Part shown: positions 36,796 through 45,357 of the stretch, piece by piece
Numbering within the stretch: position 1 is the first letter of the stretch
Layout: every line of letters begins with the position of its first letter
Origin: Laspinema palackyanum D2a
Lineage (GTDB): Bacteria; Cyanobacteriota; Cyanobacteriia; Cyanobacteriales; Laspinemataceae
Length of the DNA: 45,699 nt
Reading direction: 5' to 3'
Assembly (NCBI GenBank): GCA_025370845.1
Contig: JAMXFF010000039.1
Location: 1 to 45,699, forward strand
Made by a program: the position numbers and the translations under genes
Notes under the pieces: model-generated
What the model saw: the letters and a program-made list of their open reading frames with translations, nothing else
Told to the model about the DNA's origin: nothing
Database searches by the model: none

Positions 36796-37587
36796 ATGGT
36801 TGATTTTGCAGATAGTAACCCAAATTCCGCTTCCCCGTCTCCTAATCCCAATTCAGAACCCCTAGGTCCTCCCGATTCCTCTGGAATACCCGACTCCCTG
36901 ACGGAGGATCTTCGGGAAACCTCAGCCCCTCGCAGCACCTCTGCTTCCTCAGTTGCCCCAGGCAGACTCCCAAATAATGCCTTAATTCTGGTCGAAACCG
37001 CCTTTTTTGCCAGTACCGCCAGCTTGATTTGGCTGATCAATTATTACTTTCCCCTCGGTCCCGTGCTGCGGATTTTTTTTCCGGTCCCGATCGCCCTGGT
37101 TTACCTCCGCTGGGGGAATCGCGCCGCCTGGATGGGTGCCGTCGTCTCCGGTTTGTTGCTCTCTGTTCTCATGGGACCCACACGCAGCATTCTCTTTGTG
37201 GTCCCGTTTGGTCTTCTGGGGGTCTTGCTCGGATGTCTCTGGAAGCGTCGCGCCAGTTGGGAAGTTGCCATCCTTCTGGGCTCTCTCCTCGGTGCTTTTG
37301 GCTTCTTCTTTCGCCTCTGGCTGTTAGGAATTCTCGTCGGGGAAGACCTTTGGATTTACCTGACAATTCAAATTACCGAGCTTGCCGACTGGCTCTTTCT
37401 GAGGATGGGATTGCTCGTTCAGCCGAGTCTATATGTCATTCAAGCCTTAGCCGCAATTTTAGTCTGGGTTCAGAATCTCATCTACCTGTTTGCGGTACAT
37501 TTAGCCGCCTCTCTCCTCCTGGAAAAAATCGGAAATCCCATTCCACCCCCGCCACCTTGGGTACAAGTTTTACTCGATGAAGAATAA
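36796..37587 (+). CDS. DUF2232 membrane protein
   Basis: The 263-residue protein has a Pro/Ser-rich cytoplasmic N-terminus (1-55) and about six to seven membrane helices. FFPVPIALVYLRWGNRAAWMGAV and MGPTRSILFVVPFGLLGVLLG are typical of this family, conserved in cyanobacteria and plastids and related in layout to the S components of ECF vitamin transporters. Function unknown. The ATG at 36796 is preferred over the TTG at 36793. A CobT-like gene follows 99 bp on, a neighbourhood common in cyanobacteria, from memory. Confidence 0.87.
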   Translation: MVDFADSNPNSASPSPNPNSEPLGPPDSSGIPDSLTEDLRETSAPRSTSASSVAPGRLPNNALILVETAFFASTASLIWLINYYFPLGPVLRIFFPVPIALVYLRWGNRAAWMGAVVSGLLLSVLMGPTRSILFVVPFGLLGVLLGCLWKRRASWEVAILLGSLLGAFGFFFRLWLLGILVGEDLWIYLTIQITELADWLFLRMGLLVQPSLYVIQALAAILVWVQNLIYLFAVHLAASLLLEKIGNPIPPPPPWVQVLLDEE

Positions 37588-37686
37588 GCCGACCCCACCC
37601 CACCGAGTCCCTCCAGGGTGAGACTCTCCTGATCCCCGACCTTGACAGTCCACCCCCTCCCTGAAGTCTTCCCCCCTCAGCCTCTC

Positions 37687-38826
37687 GTGATCCGAATTTA
37701 CACTCAGATTGAACAGGGACAACAGTGGCTCGATCGCTATCGCGGACAGCAACCCCACTTTGCCTGCATTCTCGGCTTTACTGAAACGGGTTTAATTCCC
37801 GGGATTTCCGCTGCCGGTGCAACCCCGCGCGATCGCCAATACACCGCGATCGCCGATGCGGAATTTCTCTACTCCGGTCCCCGTCCCCATCCCCAATATC
37901 CCCTCCCCCCTCTCCAAGCTGGAGCCTCGCCGGTCCTGATTTCTCGTGCTGTCTTAGAAGCCCAAAACATTCCCCTGACGGTCTTTAATGCCGGGTTACC
38001 CCACCCCCCAGCGGTCCCAGCGGTGGACCTGGGGGGAACTCCCGCAGGCTGTCTGAGTAGCGGCAAAGCTTTGGAACTGGCAACGGTGCAACGGTTATTT
38101 GCAGCGGGACTCCATTGGGGCCAGAAACTCGCCCAGGCGCATCCAGAGGGCTATCTAATTGTTGCCGAATGTGTCGTTGGCGGGACCACCACAGCCCTCT
38201 CGGTGTTGATGGATTTAGGAATTGATGCCAACGGGAAGGTGAATAGTTCTCATCCCCTGTGCAATCATCAGCAAAAGTTGGCCCTAGTACAGGCCGGTTT
38301 GGCACAGGCACACCGGAATCGCACCCAGTTGAAGCCGGTTTCTGGGGGAATCACGGGCGATGATTTAGACCCGTTGATGGCGATCGCAGCAGTGGGAGAC
38401 CCGATGCAAGCAGTAGCCGCAGGCATGGCGATCGCCGCCAGTCGTCTCTGTGGTGTCCTGTTAGCCGGGGGGACGCAAATGCTGGCGGTTTATGCTTTAA
38501 TTCGGGCCGTAGCTTCTTATCATGCCCTTCCTTGGAATGGCGATCGCATCGTGGTCGGAACCACCCGCTGGGTTGCTGAAGACCCGACTGGAGACACGGT
38601 GGGACTGGCTAAAGCCGTCGGTCCTGTCCCGTTATTGGCAACTCAACTCAGTTTTGCCAATGCTCGTTATCCTCAACTCGGTGCTTATGAGCGCGGATTC
38701 GTCAAGGAAGGAGTCGGTGCCGGAGGTTGCGCGATCGCTGCCCATCTTTACCAAAACTGGAATCAATCTCAACTCTTACAAGCCATTGAAGCGCTCACCC
38801 TGCGGTATGCTGGCCTGAGTCTGTAA
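37687..38826 (+). CDS. CobT-like nicotinate mononucleotide-dependent phosphoribosyltransferase family protein
   Basis: The 379-residue protein belongs to the TIGR00303-like family related to CobT, which activates the lower-ligand base of cobamides. LIVAECVVGGTTTALSVL, GLAQAHRNRTQL, DPMQAVAAGMAIAAS and LLAGGTQMLAVYALIRA are typical. Cyanobacteria make pseudocobalamin, so a base-activating role fits, but the substrate is unproven. The GTG at 37687 starts with the family-like MIRIYTQIEQGQ; an in-frame TTG at 37642 would add 15 Pro-rich residues. Confidence 0.85.
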   Translation: MIRIYTQIEQGQQWLDRYRGQQPHFACILGFTETGLIPGISAAGATPRDRQYTAIADAEFLYSGPRPHPQYPLPPLQAGASPVLISRAVLEAQNIPLTVFNAGLPHPPAVPAVDLGGTPAGCLSSGKALELATVQRLFAAGLHWGQKLAQAHPEGYLIVAECVVGGTTTALSVLMDLGIDANGKVNSSHPLCNHQQKLALVQAGLAQAHRNRTQLKPVSGGITGDDLDPLMAIAAVGDPMQAVAAGMAIAASRLCGVLLAGGTQMLAVYALIRAVASYHALPWNGDRIVVGTTRWVAEDPTGDTVGLAKAVGPVPLLATQLSFANARYPQLGAYERGFVKEGVGAGGCAIAAHLYQNWNQSQLLQAIEALTLRYAGLSL

Positions 38827-38847
38827 CGGGTTGCCTGTAGTTACGCG

Positions 38848-39255
38848 CTAAGAATGCACTCTTTTCGCCATCAACTGTTCTTCTAACTCCGCTATCCGGT
38901 GGTAAGCAGCAGTTAATTGTGCCGTCAATCGCCGGATTTGAATTTCTGGGCTTAATTCTGAGTCCAGATTATTTTTAACGGGTTTCTCCGGTTCCTGACG
39001 CTCATTTTTCTCCTTGAGAACATCTTTATGCTCTAACTCTTCCGACTCTTCTAAGGTGGTTGAGACCAAATTCCCGATCGCGTAAGCATACCGCTTTCTC
39101 AGGAGGGCTTCCGGGGACTCACTCGGCGGGGGGGGAACGTTCAAACTCTGCTGTCCCAAACACAGAGAGATTTTTCTATTAAGCTGTTCGAGGGTTTGAT
39201 ACAAGTCATTGACTTTATGGTTTAAGACATACACCTGCTGTTCTAATGATTCCAT
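38848..39255 (-). CDS. Small two-coiled-coil protein, unknown
   Basis: The 135-residue protein has an N-terminal coiled coil (MESLEQQVYVLNHKVNDLYQ, about 1-35), a Pro stretch (PPPPSESPEALLRKRYAYAI), a Glu/Lys-rich linker and a C-terminal coiled coil (IQIRRLTAQLTAAYHRIAELEEQL, 104-128). There is no signal sequence or Cys motif. I do not recognise the function. It is convergent with the CobT-like gene, 21 bp apart. Confidence 0.7.
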   Translation of the reverse strand: MESLEQQVYVLNHKVNDLYQTLEQLNRKISLCLGQQSLNVPPPPSESPEALLRKRYAYAIGNLVSTTLEESEELEHKDVLKEKNERQEPEKPVKNNLDSELSPEIQIRRLTAQLTAAYHRIAELEEQLMAKRVHS

Positions 39256-39634
39256 CTTTAGACCTCGATTTTTAGAGTGGCTTTTTTCTCCTCAATCTTA
39301 GATACGGTTTTGCCCAAAATAGGAATTCTTTTTAGATTATTTAAGGTTTAAAGATATTTGCCTCAAAACCCGATGAAAATTTAGGTTTTGTTACCTTGCT
39401 GTAACCACCTCTGATTTCACCCTTGCCCCTTGAAAACCGCCCATCCGGTTAGCAGGTCGCTCAGGGACCCAGGGCGTTTTATTGTTAATCTCTCCCCGAT
39501 GGAAAATCCATCCCCGGTTGGATGGCACTCCCCCAATTGTGAAGATATCTTAAGAAAAGTAACAAAATTAACAATAACTTTCCGGGTCAGATTGATAGGC
39601 TATCAATCCATAACCGGAGGAGGTAAGAACGCTG

Positions 39635-40174
39635 ATGACTTCAATCAACTTAACCCAATCGACCCGGAAATCGCTGATTGCGGATTTTTTCCAAAAATCC
39701 GAGGGCCGATGGCATTCCGATCGCCGCTACTATACCTTACCCGAGGGCAACACCCAGGAAATGGTGAGCTTAATTACGGTGCGGTTTTTAGAACCCGGGA
39801 GTCCAGAACTTATAGAACTGGCAAAACGCCATCAACTCCCGGAACAGAATGCGCTCACCTGCGGCAGTGAAGTCTCCTGGGAAAGTAAAGACTCGGTTTC
39901 CGGCAACAAGAAATCTGCTGGGAGTACCCTGTTTGGCGCAAGGGAAAATATCCTCTATCGGGACAGCGGCTTTTTAACTCGGGACCCGGTACAAGCTACC
40001 TTTTACTTTGTCAATCCTCAAACCTTGTGTCTGAAAACCGAATATAATGGCTCGGTTTTTGAGGAAGAATTAAAACTGATTGGCGATCGCTACCGGACCC
40101 GACAAACCATCATCTCTCGCGCCGGAGAACAACAAACCATCGGTCAGTATTTAGAAAAACGCATCGAAGAATAG
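39635..40174 (+). CDS. CpcS/CpeS-type phycobiliprotein chromophore lyase
   Basis: The 179-residue lyase attaches a phycobilin to a Cys of a phycobiliprotein. The lipocalin-like family pattern is clear: FFQKSEGRWHSDRRYYTL near the start, ACGSEVSWES-type, STLFGARENILYRDSGF, TLCLKTEYNGSVFEEELKLIG and YRTRQTIISRAGEQQTIGQYLEKRI at the end. GGAGGAGGT (39616-39624) precedes the ATG by ten bases. The exact subfamily (CpcS, CpcU, CpeS or CpeU) cannot be fixed by eye. It sits alone, with no phycobiliprotein gene in the window. Confidence 0.92.
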   Translation: MTSINLTQSTRKSLIADFFQKSEGRWHSDRRYYTLPEGNTQEMVSLITVRFLEPGSPELIELAKRHQLPEQNALTCGSEVSWESKDSVSGNKKSAGSTLFGARENILYRDSGFLTRDPVQATFYFVNPQTLCLKTEYNGSVFEEELKLIGDRYRTRQTIISRAGEQQTIGQYLEKRIEE

Positions 40175-40241
40175 GATTTGACCGCTAAAATAGGAAAGCA
40201 TCGGGAAACGGGAAGAGTTTAATTTCTAGCCCTTCCCTCAG

Positions 40242-41489
40242 ATGAAAGTCATCCCGTTTCCCCTAGGGACGAGTGTGATTAAACAAAATCCTATTATTAA
40301 GCGCGTGAATCGAAGATCTTTTTTAATGAGCCTCAGTACCCTCGCCCTTGCTCAAGTGTTGAGCGGATGTGGGACTGTTGATCGCCAAACTCTCAAAATT
40401 TTGCTGTTGAAAAGTTCCATTCCCGCCCAAGCAATGGGGGAATTCCGCAAGCAACTGGACAACCGGGCGGTTTTAAACTTTTCCCCGGCGGCGCAGTTAG
40501 ACGAGTTGTTTCGACTCCTGCAACAGTGGAAAAAACCCCCATCCAATAACTCGGGTCGCCGCTGGAATCTGCCGGGGAGGAATCAGGAGACTGCACCCTC
40601 AAATTTGGCAGATTTGGTGACGTTAGGAAATTACTGGTTAGAACGGGCGATCGCCCAAGAATTGATTCTCCCCCTGGACCCCACCACCCTAGAACAATGG
40701 GATAACCTCCCCTCCCAGTGGCAAACCTTAGTCCGACGAAATGCCGAGGGAAAACTGGACCCCGAGGGTCAGGTTTGGGGCGCACCCTATCGGTGGGGAA
40801 CCACGGTGATTGCCTATCGGGCGGATAAATTCAGAGATTTAGGCTGGACCCCCCAAGATTGGAGTGATTTGTGGCGTCCCGAACTGCGCGATCGCCTCTC
40901 ATTGCTGGACAGTCCCCGGGAAGTGATTGGGTTAACCCTCAAAACCCTCGGTCACTCCTACAATCGCGATCGCCTTGAGGATCTCCCCGAACTCAAAGAC
41001 AAACTCCTGGCACTCCATCGCCAAGCTAAACTCTATAGTTCCGATGCCTATCTCCAACCCTTACTCCTCGGGGATACTTGGGCCGCTGTGGGATGGTCCA
41101 CGGATATCCTAGCAACCATGCAGCGCAATCCTAAAATTCGCGCCGTGGTTCCTCCCTCGGGGACCGCGTTATGGTCAGAATTGTGGGTCCGACCGGCAGG
41201 ACCCAATCCAGTGAACACAGAAACACCACCCCCCGCTTCCGCTTTGGCAAACCAATGGATCAATTTTTGCTGGAGCCCGGAAATGGTGATTCAGCTTTCC
41301 CAATTGAGTAACGCTGCCTCTGCGATGTTGTTGAACCGGGACCGAGGAGAGTTACCTCCAGCCTTGCAAACCGATGGGATACTCTTACCCACTGCCGAGG
41401 CGATCGCCAATAGCGAATTTATCGAACCCCTCACCCCCGAGATTGCGGAAACTTATCAGGCCCTCTGGCGGGAAATCCGGCTGAGTTAA
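40242..41489 (+). CDS. Tat-exported lipoprotein, extracellular solute-binding protein (polyamine type)
   Basis: The 415-residue protein starts with a twin-arginine signal (NRRSFLMS, Arg24-Arg25), ending in a lipobox (LSGC, Cys43), so it is probably exported folded and lipid-anchored. The mature part resembles PotD-like binding proteins (GAPYRWGTTVIAYRADKF, LLDSPREVIGLTLKTLG, LLGDTWAAVGWSTDI, WINFCWSPEMVIQLS). There is no ABC permease or ATPase next to it; it is an orphan in this window. A linker of about 20 residues (KKPPSNNSGRRWN) follows the first lobe segment. Confidence 0.87.
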   Translation: MKVIPFPLGTSVIKQNPIIKRVNRRSFLMSLSTLALAQVLSGCGTVDRQTLKILLLKSSIPAQAMGEFRKQLDNRAVLNFSPAAQLDELFRLLQQWKKPPSNNSGRRWNLPGRNQETAPSNLADLVTLGNYWLERAIAQELILPLDPTTLEQWDNLPSQWQTLVRRNAEGKLDPEGQVWGAPYRWGTTVIAYRADKFRDLGWTPQDWSDLWRPELRDRLSLLDSPREVIGLTLKTLGHSYNRDRLEDLPELKDKLLALHRQAKLYSSDAYLQPLLLGDTWAAVGWSTDILATMQRNPKIRAVVPPSGTALWSELWVRPAGPNPVNTETPPPASALANQWINFCWSPEMVIQLSQLSNAASAMLLNRDRGELPPALQTDGILLPTAEAIANSEFIEPLTPEIAETYQALWREIRLS

Positions 41490-41509
41490 GGGTTTGAATG
41501 GTCCCAGTT

Positions 41510-42145
41510 TTACGGCACTTGGCTATCTAATACCTGGGAATCCAACCACAAATTGCAGGCGACTGGTTCCGAGGTACAGGTATAACTCCCTAACAGTCTT
41601 TGCTGACGAGTAAACACCCGGATGTTGTACCCGTAATCCTTCGCTACTTGCCCGAAATGATTCAAAAACTCATACCGTTGCAGGTAATCCAACAAACTCC
41701 AGCTTTGACGGTTGACAATCAGATCCACCGTGCCTGTATCCTCTCCATTCCGGGGGTAGGCTAACCAGTTCTCGACCAGTCTATACCCAAACTGTTCGTT
41801 AACCCACCATAAAGAAGGAACCGTCACCCCAGTTTGAGAAATCGTGTAATTCGTGGTGATATTAAATTCGGCGGGATCGATTTCCGGTGGGATGGTTAGA
41901 AACTGTAATGGGGGTTTTTCCGGAGGCATCTGCTGGAGTTCTAAAGCCGGTTGTTCGCGATCGTCCGGTGGTACCAGGTCCTCTACGGCTTCTAATGCTG
42001 GCGCGGAAGTTTGAGTCAATCCGACTCTCGCCCAAAGTGGAATTAACCCGAGTAGGAGCAAATAGAGAACAATTCCAGGCAATCCGAGTGGACTACTCCT
42101 CTGCAATTGCTCAGTTAGATAAATTTTATCGCGTTCTGTGGGCAT
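41510..42145 (-). CDS. Membrane-anchored hypothetical protein
   Basis: The 211-residue product starts with MPTERDKIYLTEQLQ, a single helix (about 21-42) and a mature domain that includes a Pro/Glu-rich linker and a folded part (VPSLWWVNEQFGYRLVENWLAYPRNGED ... YTCTSEPVACNLWL with two Cys). I chose the ATG at 42145; an in-frame start at 42238 would run across the inverted repeat. I do not recognise the family. It is convergent with the solute-binding protein gene, 20 bp apart. Confidence 0.7.
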   Translation of the reverse strand: MPTERDKIYLTEQLQRSSPLGLPGIVLYLLLLGLIPLWARVGLTQTSAPALEAVEDLVPPDDREQPALELQQMPPEKPPLQFLTIPPEIDPAEFNITTNYTISQTGVTVPSLWWVNEQFGYRLVENWLAYPRNGEDTGTVDLIVNRQSWSLLDYLQRYEFLNHFGQVAKDYGYNIRVFTRQQRLLGSYTCTSEPVACNLWLDSQVLDSQVP

Positions 42146-42195
42146 AATTTTATTATTTAAAATCGCTGCTAGTCTGTCGAAATAGTAACGGTTAA

Positions 42196-42259
42196 AAACC
42201 GGGTTTCTCCCCCAAAATTTTGGCTTTTTTTCAGACAATTTGGGGGAGAAACCCGGTTT
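42196..42259. repeat. Perfect 21-bp inverted repeat, hairpin-forming
   Basis: The arms 42196-42216 and 42239-42259 pair perfectly over 21 bp with a 22-nt loop. The ends contain AAACCGGGTTT. It lies between two minus-strand genes and looks like a small MITE or a strong transcript-stabilising hairpin. T-runs in the loop only. Confidence 0.85.
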
Positions 42260-42290
42260 CTGGTCTATCGGTTGAACAGTCTTAATCAGA

Positions 42291-43454
42291 CTACCCCCAT
42301 AACCGCCGTCCGGATTTACCCTTGAAGCGATCGTGCGTATCTTCTAAAAGTGCTGGGATATCCAGTTGTTCTGGACATCGAGGTAAACAATCTCCGCAGT
42401 CGGTACAGCGATTTCCTTTCATGCCGGGAAACCAATGTCCGGCATTTTCAAACATGGAATATCGGTATTGACCATAGTCCGTCATGGAGTAAGCAACGGC
42501 GAGATTTCTTAATCGTAAGATTTCGGGAATATTAATGGTTTCCGGACAAGGTAAACAGGCATAACATTGACTGCATTGATCTGAACCTAAAACCTCGGTG
42601 GCATGGGTTTCTAAGCGGTTGATGGTTTCTTTTGGGATGGGAATAGCTGTACTGTCGTTTTGGTCTATCGGATGGTTCAGAAGGGACAGGCGATCGAGCA
42701 GGGTGAGTTCTTCTGGGTTGGCGGCCCCAAAACTTAAGGTGGTAATGCGCGGGTCACTTAACAAAAACTGATAGTTAAATTCTAGGGGAGTTAAGGGATG
42801 ACAGAGTTGGGAGAGTTGTTCCGGTGGGGTATGAAGTTTTCCCCCTTTGTCTGCCGGGGAAATAATAAAAATGCCTAAATCTTTTTGATGCGCTAAGGCG
42901 ACTGCGGCAGCATTGCGCTGGAAAAAATAGTAGTAATGTAGATTAATAAATTCAAATAAATCGGTGTTAATTGTCTCTAAAATTAAATCTAAGCTGCCAT
43001 GAGTAGAAAATCCGAGATGTCGAACTCGACCATCGCTCAAAGCTTGGCTAATCCCCTGCATTCCCCCCTGAGAGTCTAACACCCACTCTAAATGTTGGCG
43101 GGTATTGATGCCATGAAGGGTCAACCCGTCCAGATAATTCACTTTGAGCCGGTCTAATGATTCATCAATGCACCGTTCCACTTCTTCCGCATTCCCTGAA
43201 GGGGGGAGTTTAGTGGTGATGTACAATTGTTCTCGCTGAACAGGAGAGTTTCCCTGCAACAATTCCATCAGGGCAATTCCGAGATATTCTTCACTATTGC
43301 CATATCCTCGTGCGGTTTCGAGATGATTGATTCCCCGTTTCACCGCTGCTTGCACTGTGGCGATCGCATTTTCCGGGGACGCCAAATATCGCATTGTTCC
43401 CAGGGAAAATATAGACAGAGATAGATTAGTTTTTCCAAATCGGCGGTAATACAC
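42291..43454 (-). CDS. Aldo/keto reductase with C-terminal ferredoxin domain (two [4Fe-4S])
   Basis: The 387-residue protein joins an aldo/keto reductase barrel (1-280) to a bacterial ferredoxin-like end. Tetrad positions are Glu46 (usually Asp), Tyr51, Lys82 and His114. Two clusters of CxxCxxCxxxCP, near 297-311 and 356-368, indicate two [4Fe-4S] centres, as in other Fe-S aldo/keto reductases. It starts with a GTG at 43454. The substrate and the electron partner are unknown. Confidence 0.88.
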   Translation of the reverse strand: MYYRRFGKTNLSLSIFSLGTMRYLASPENAIATVQAAVKRGINHLETARGYGNSEEYLGIALMELLQGNSPVQREQLYITTKLPPSGNAEEVERCIDESLDRLKVNYLDGLTLHGINTRQHLEWVLDSQGGMQGISQALSDGRVRHLGFSTHGSLDLILETINTDLFEFINLHYYYFFQRNAAAVALAHQKDLGIFIISPADKGGKLHTPPEQLSQLCHPLTPLEFNYQFLLSDPRITTLSFGAANPEELTLLDRLSLLNHPIDQNDSTAIPIPKETINRLETHATEVLGSDQCSQCYACLPCPETINIPEILRLRNLAVAYSMTDYGQYRYSMFENAGHWFPGMKGNRCTDCGDCLPRCPEQLDIPALLEDTHDRFKGKSGRRLWG

Positions 43455-43587
43455 AATTTACGTTTTTTCCTCAGATTTCGTTCCGGGGAGGAAGGCCGGG
43501 AATTGAGAAATTAGAATGCACAGATCCGCAGGTTTCTCCTGATTCTGACTTCTTGATTCCCCTTGCTTCCCCGTCCCCTGAAACGCT

Positions 43588-44106
43588 CTACGATTCTTGA
43601 ACTTCTCCACTACCGGAACCAAATTCCTTACGCTGAATGAAATCTTCCGGGCTAATATTAGAAACAAAATCACGGAACGCTTGCCGTTCTGCTTCATCCG
43701 CTTCTCGATCCACGGGAATCGAGGCATCCGCCACCACTTCTTCCATCACCCAGATCGGGCTGTTAGTCCGTAGTGCTAAGGCGATCGCATCGGAAGGCCG
43801 AGCATCAATTTCCTTGAGCACTTCTCCGTGACGAAGCTTCAGGACTGCATAAAACGTATTGTCTTGTAAAGCATGAATAATAATCCGGTCTAAACTAAGC
43901 TCATATTCTTCTAGGATATTGACCATGAGATCATGGGTCAAAGGTCTAGGCGGTTTTTGGCTTTCGAGGGCGCTAATAATTGACCTAGCTTGGTCTTGAC
44001 CTATATAGATCGGCAGAGCTCGTCGATCTCCAGCGTCTCTGAGCAGCACTATGGGACTCCTTGTTGCTGCATCCAATGCAATTCCAGCGACTTTCATCTC
44101 AATCAT
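43588..44106 (-). CDS. Bifunctional nuclease (DUF151) family protein
   Basis: The 172-residue protein begins MIEMKVAGIALDAATRSPIVLLRD and has the DUF151 core (LPIYIGQDQARSI, HDLMVNILEEY, DARPSDAIALALRTNSPIWV), followed by a UVR-like acidic tail (VSNISPEDF). Plant and Thermotoga members act on RNA and DNA; activity here is unproven. The ATG at 44106 is preferred over a GTG at 44154, with GAGG upstream. It is divergent from ribE. Confidence 0.88.
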   Translation of the reverse strand: MIEMKVAGIALDAATRSPIVLLRDAGDRRALPIYIGQDQARSIISALESQKPPRPLTHDLMVNILEEYELSLDRIIIHALQDNTFYAVLKLRHGEVLKEIDARPSDAIALALRTNSPIWVMEEVVADASIPVDREADEAERQAFRDFVSNISPEDFIQRKEFGSGSGEVQES

Positions 44107-44360
44107 CGGCTCGGCCTCTTTAGAACACGCTATGGGGGATAATGAACTCGACACCTCTGAAGCAAGTCTCGTTCTCCTGTTTTAGGCAGGTCCATGCTTC
44201 ACTATAACGTTAAGGCACAACGGTTTGGTTCAACCCGAAGTGCCGCCGCATGGTCCCTACCTCTGCTCGGCCACTGTGCTTTTTTTGGCTTGATAAATTC
44301 CAGTATGCCTTCTTATTTGGCCGCTTAGATCCCTCTTTGGCGAGGAATTTAATAAAAAAT

Positions 44361-44390
44361 TTGACAGGGGACTGGCAAAAATGGTAACGA
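44361..44390 (+). promoter_or_regulatory. Possible -35/-10 region upstream of riboflavin synthase
   Basis: A consensus TTGACA (44361-44366) is followed by a weak -10 (TAACGA, 44385-44390, 18-bp spacing), 37 bases before the ATG. No FMN riboswitch is visible in the 320-bp gap. Confidence 0.35.
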
Positions 44391-44426
44391 ACTGTCGAGA
44401 ATTTATGCAATTTCAAGGAAAACGCC

Positions 44427-45146
44427 ATGTTTACCGGATTAATTCAGGGATTAGGCACGATTGAGGCGACTGGGACAGAAAATCTCAAAATTTCCTGTCA
44501 TTCCGGTGCTGAGTTGGTGCTCACGGATTTAGCATTAGGGGATAGCGTCGCGGTTGATGGGGTTTGTTTAACGGTGGTCGAGATTTTGCCGCGAGGTTTT
44601 GTGGCGATCGCCTCCCCGGAAACCCTCGATCGCACCACCCTCGGGAAAGTCTCCCATACCTACGTCAATCTCGAAACCTCTCTGCGCGTTGGCAGCAAAT
44701 TAGGCGGTCATTTTGTCACGGGTCATGTGGATGCGATCGGCTGTCTGCAACAGTCCATCCAAACCGCCAGTTCCTGGGAAATGACCTTCACGGCACCCCC
44801 CGCTTCCCAACTGCTATGGCAGCGCCAAATTGCCCCCTATATCGTTCCCAAAGGCAGCATTGCAGTCAATGGCATCAGTCTCACCATTGCCGATTGTGAT
44901 GAAAAAGGCACTTACTTTACCGCTGCGGTCATTCCCCATAGCTATGGCGAAACCAATCTGCGCTATCTCCAACTCGGTCACTGGGTTAACCTAGAAGCCG
45001 ATATTTTAGGCAAATATGTGGGGAAATTCATCCGGTCCCGTTTCGCTTCTCCCATTGAGGAAAACCCCTCTGATGAGGCCATTCCCTCCCTTTCCGGTTT
45101 TGAGGCGATTTCCCCCGCTTTTCTGGCAGAACATGGTTATCTTTAA
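44427..45146 (+). CDS. ribE: Riboflavin synthase alpha chain
   Basis: The enzyme dismutates 6,7-dimethyl-8-ribityllumazine to riboflavin. Two lumazine-binding repeats: MFTGLIQGLGTIEA ... GHFVTGHVDAIG, and IAPYIVPKGSIAVNGISLTIAD ... NLEADILGKYVGK. DGVCLTVVEI and VNGISLTIAD are typical of the alpha chain. It is 239 residues, about 20 longer than the norm because of a C-terminal tail. Upstream AAGGA (44415-44419) precedes ATG. Confidence 0.94.
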   Translation: MFTGLIQGLGTIEATGTENLKISCHSGAELVLTDLALGDSVAVDGVCLTVVEILPRGFVAIASPETLDRTTLGKVSHTYVNLETSLRVGSKLGGHFVTGHVDAIGCLQQSIQTASSWEMTFTAPPASQLLWQRQIAPYIVPKGSIAVNGISLTIADCDEKGTYFTAAVIPHSYGETNLRYLQLGHWVNLEADILGKYVGKFIRSRFASPIEENPSDEAIPSLSGFEAISPAFLAEHGYL

Positions 45147-45225
45147 TGGTTAAGTTCACCATCACCCCGCCGCATTTTTTTTCCTTCAGGGGTTGCGTTT
45201 TTTTCGGGGGTTTGATATATTATGT

Positions 45226-45325
45226 TATAATAGAAATATAATCACTTTTTTTATTACAGTCAAGCTCCCCATTATCACATAATACCGCATCGGGTGCAAC
45301 AACACAAGCCCCGATGCCTATTTTT
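45226..45325 (+). ncRNA. Candidate small RNA or terminator unit downstream of ribE
   Basis: An extended -10 (TGTTATAAT, -10 at 45226-45231) lies about 50 bases before a terminator hairpin, GCATCGGG (45287-45294) with CCCGATGC (45310-45317), 8 bp, followed by CTATTTTTT. A transcript of about 85 nt is possible. It may only be ribE's terminator plus an AT-rich leader. I cannot name it. Confidence 0.4.
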
Positions 45326-45357
45326 TAAGCCGCCGCTGTAAAGAATTCTTAAGCCAA

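Noticed and set aside
39390-39405. GTTAC-N6-GTAAC palindrome upstream of the phycobiliprotein lyase gene
   Set aside because: It does not fit GTA-N8-TAC, and no -10 box follows at the expected distance.
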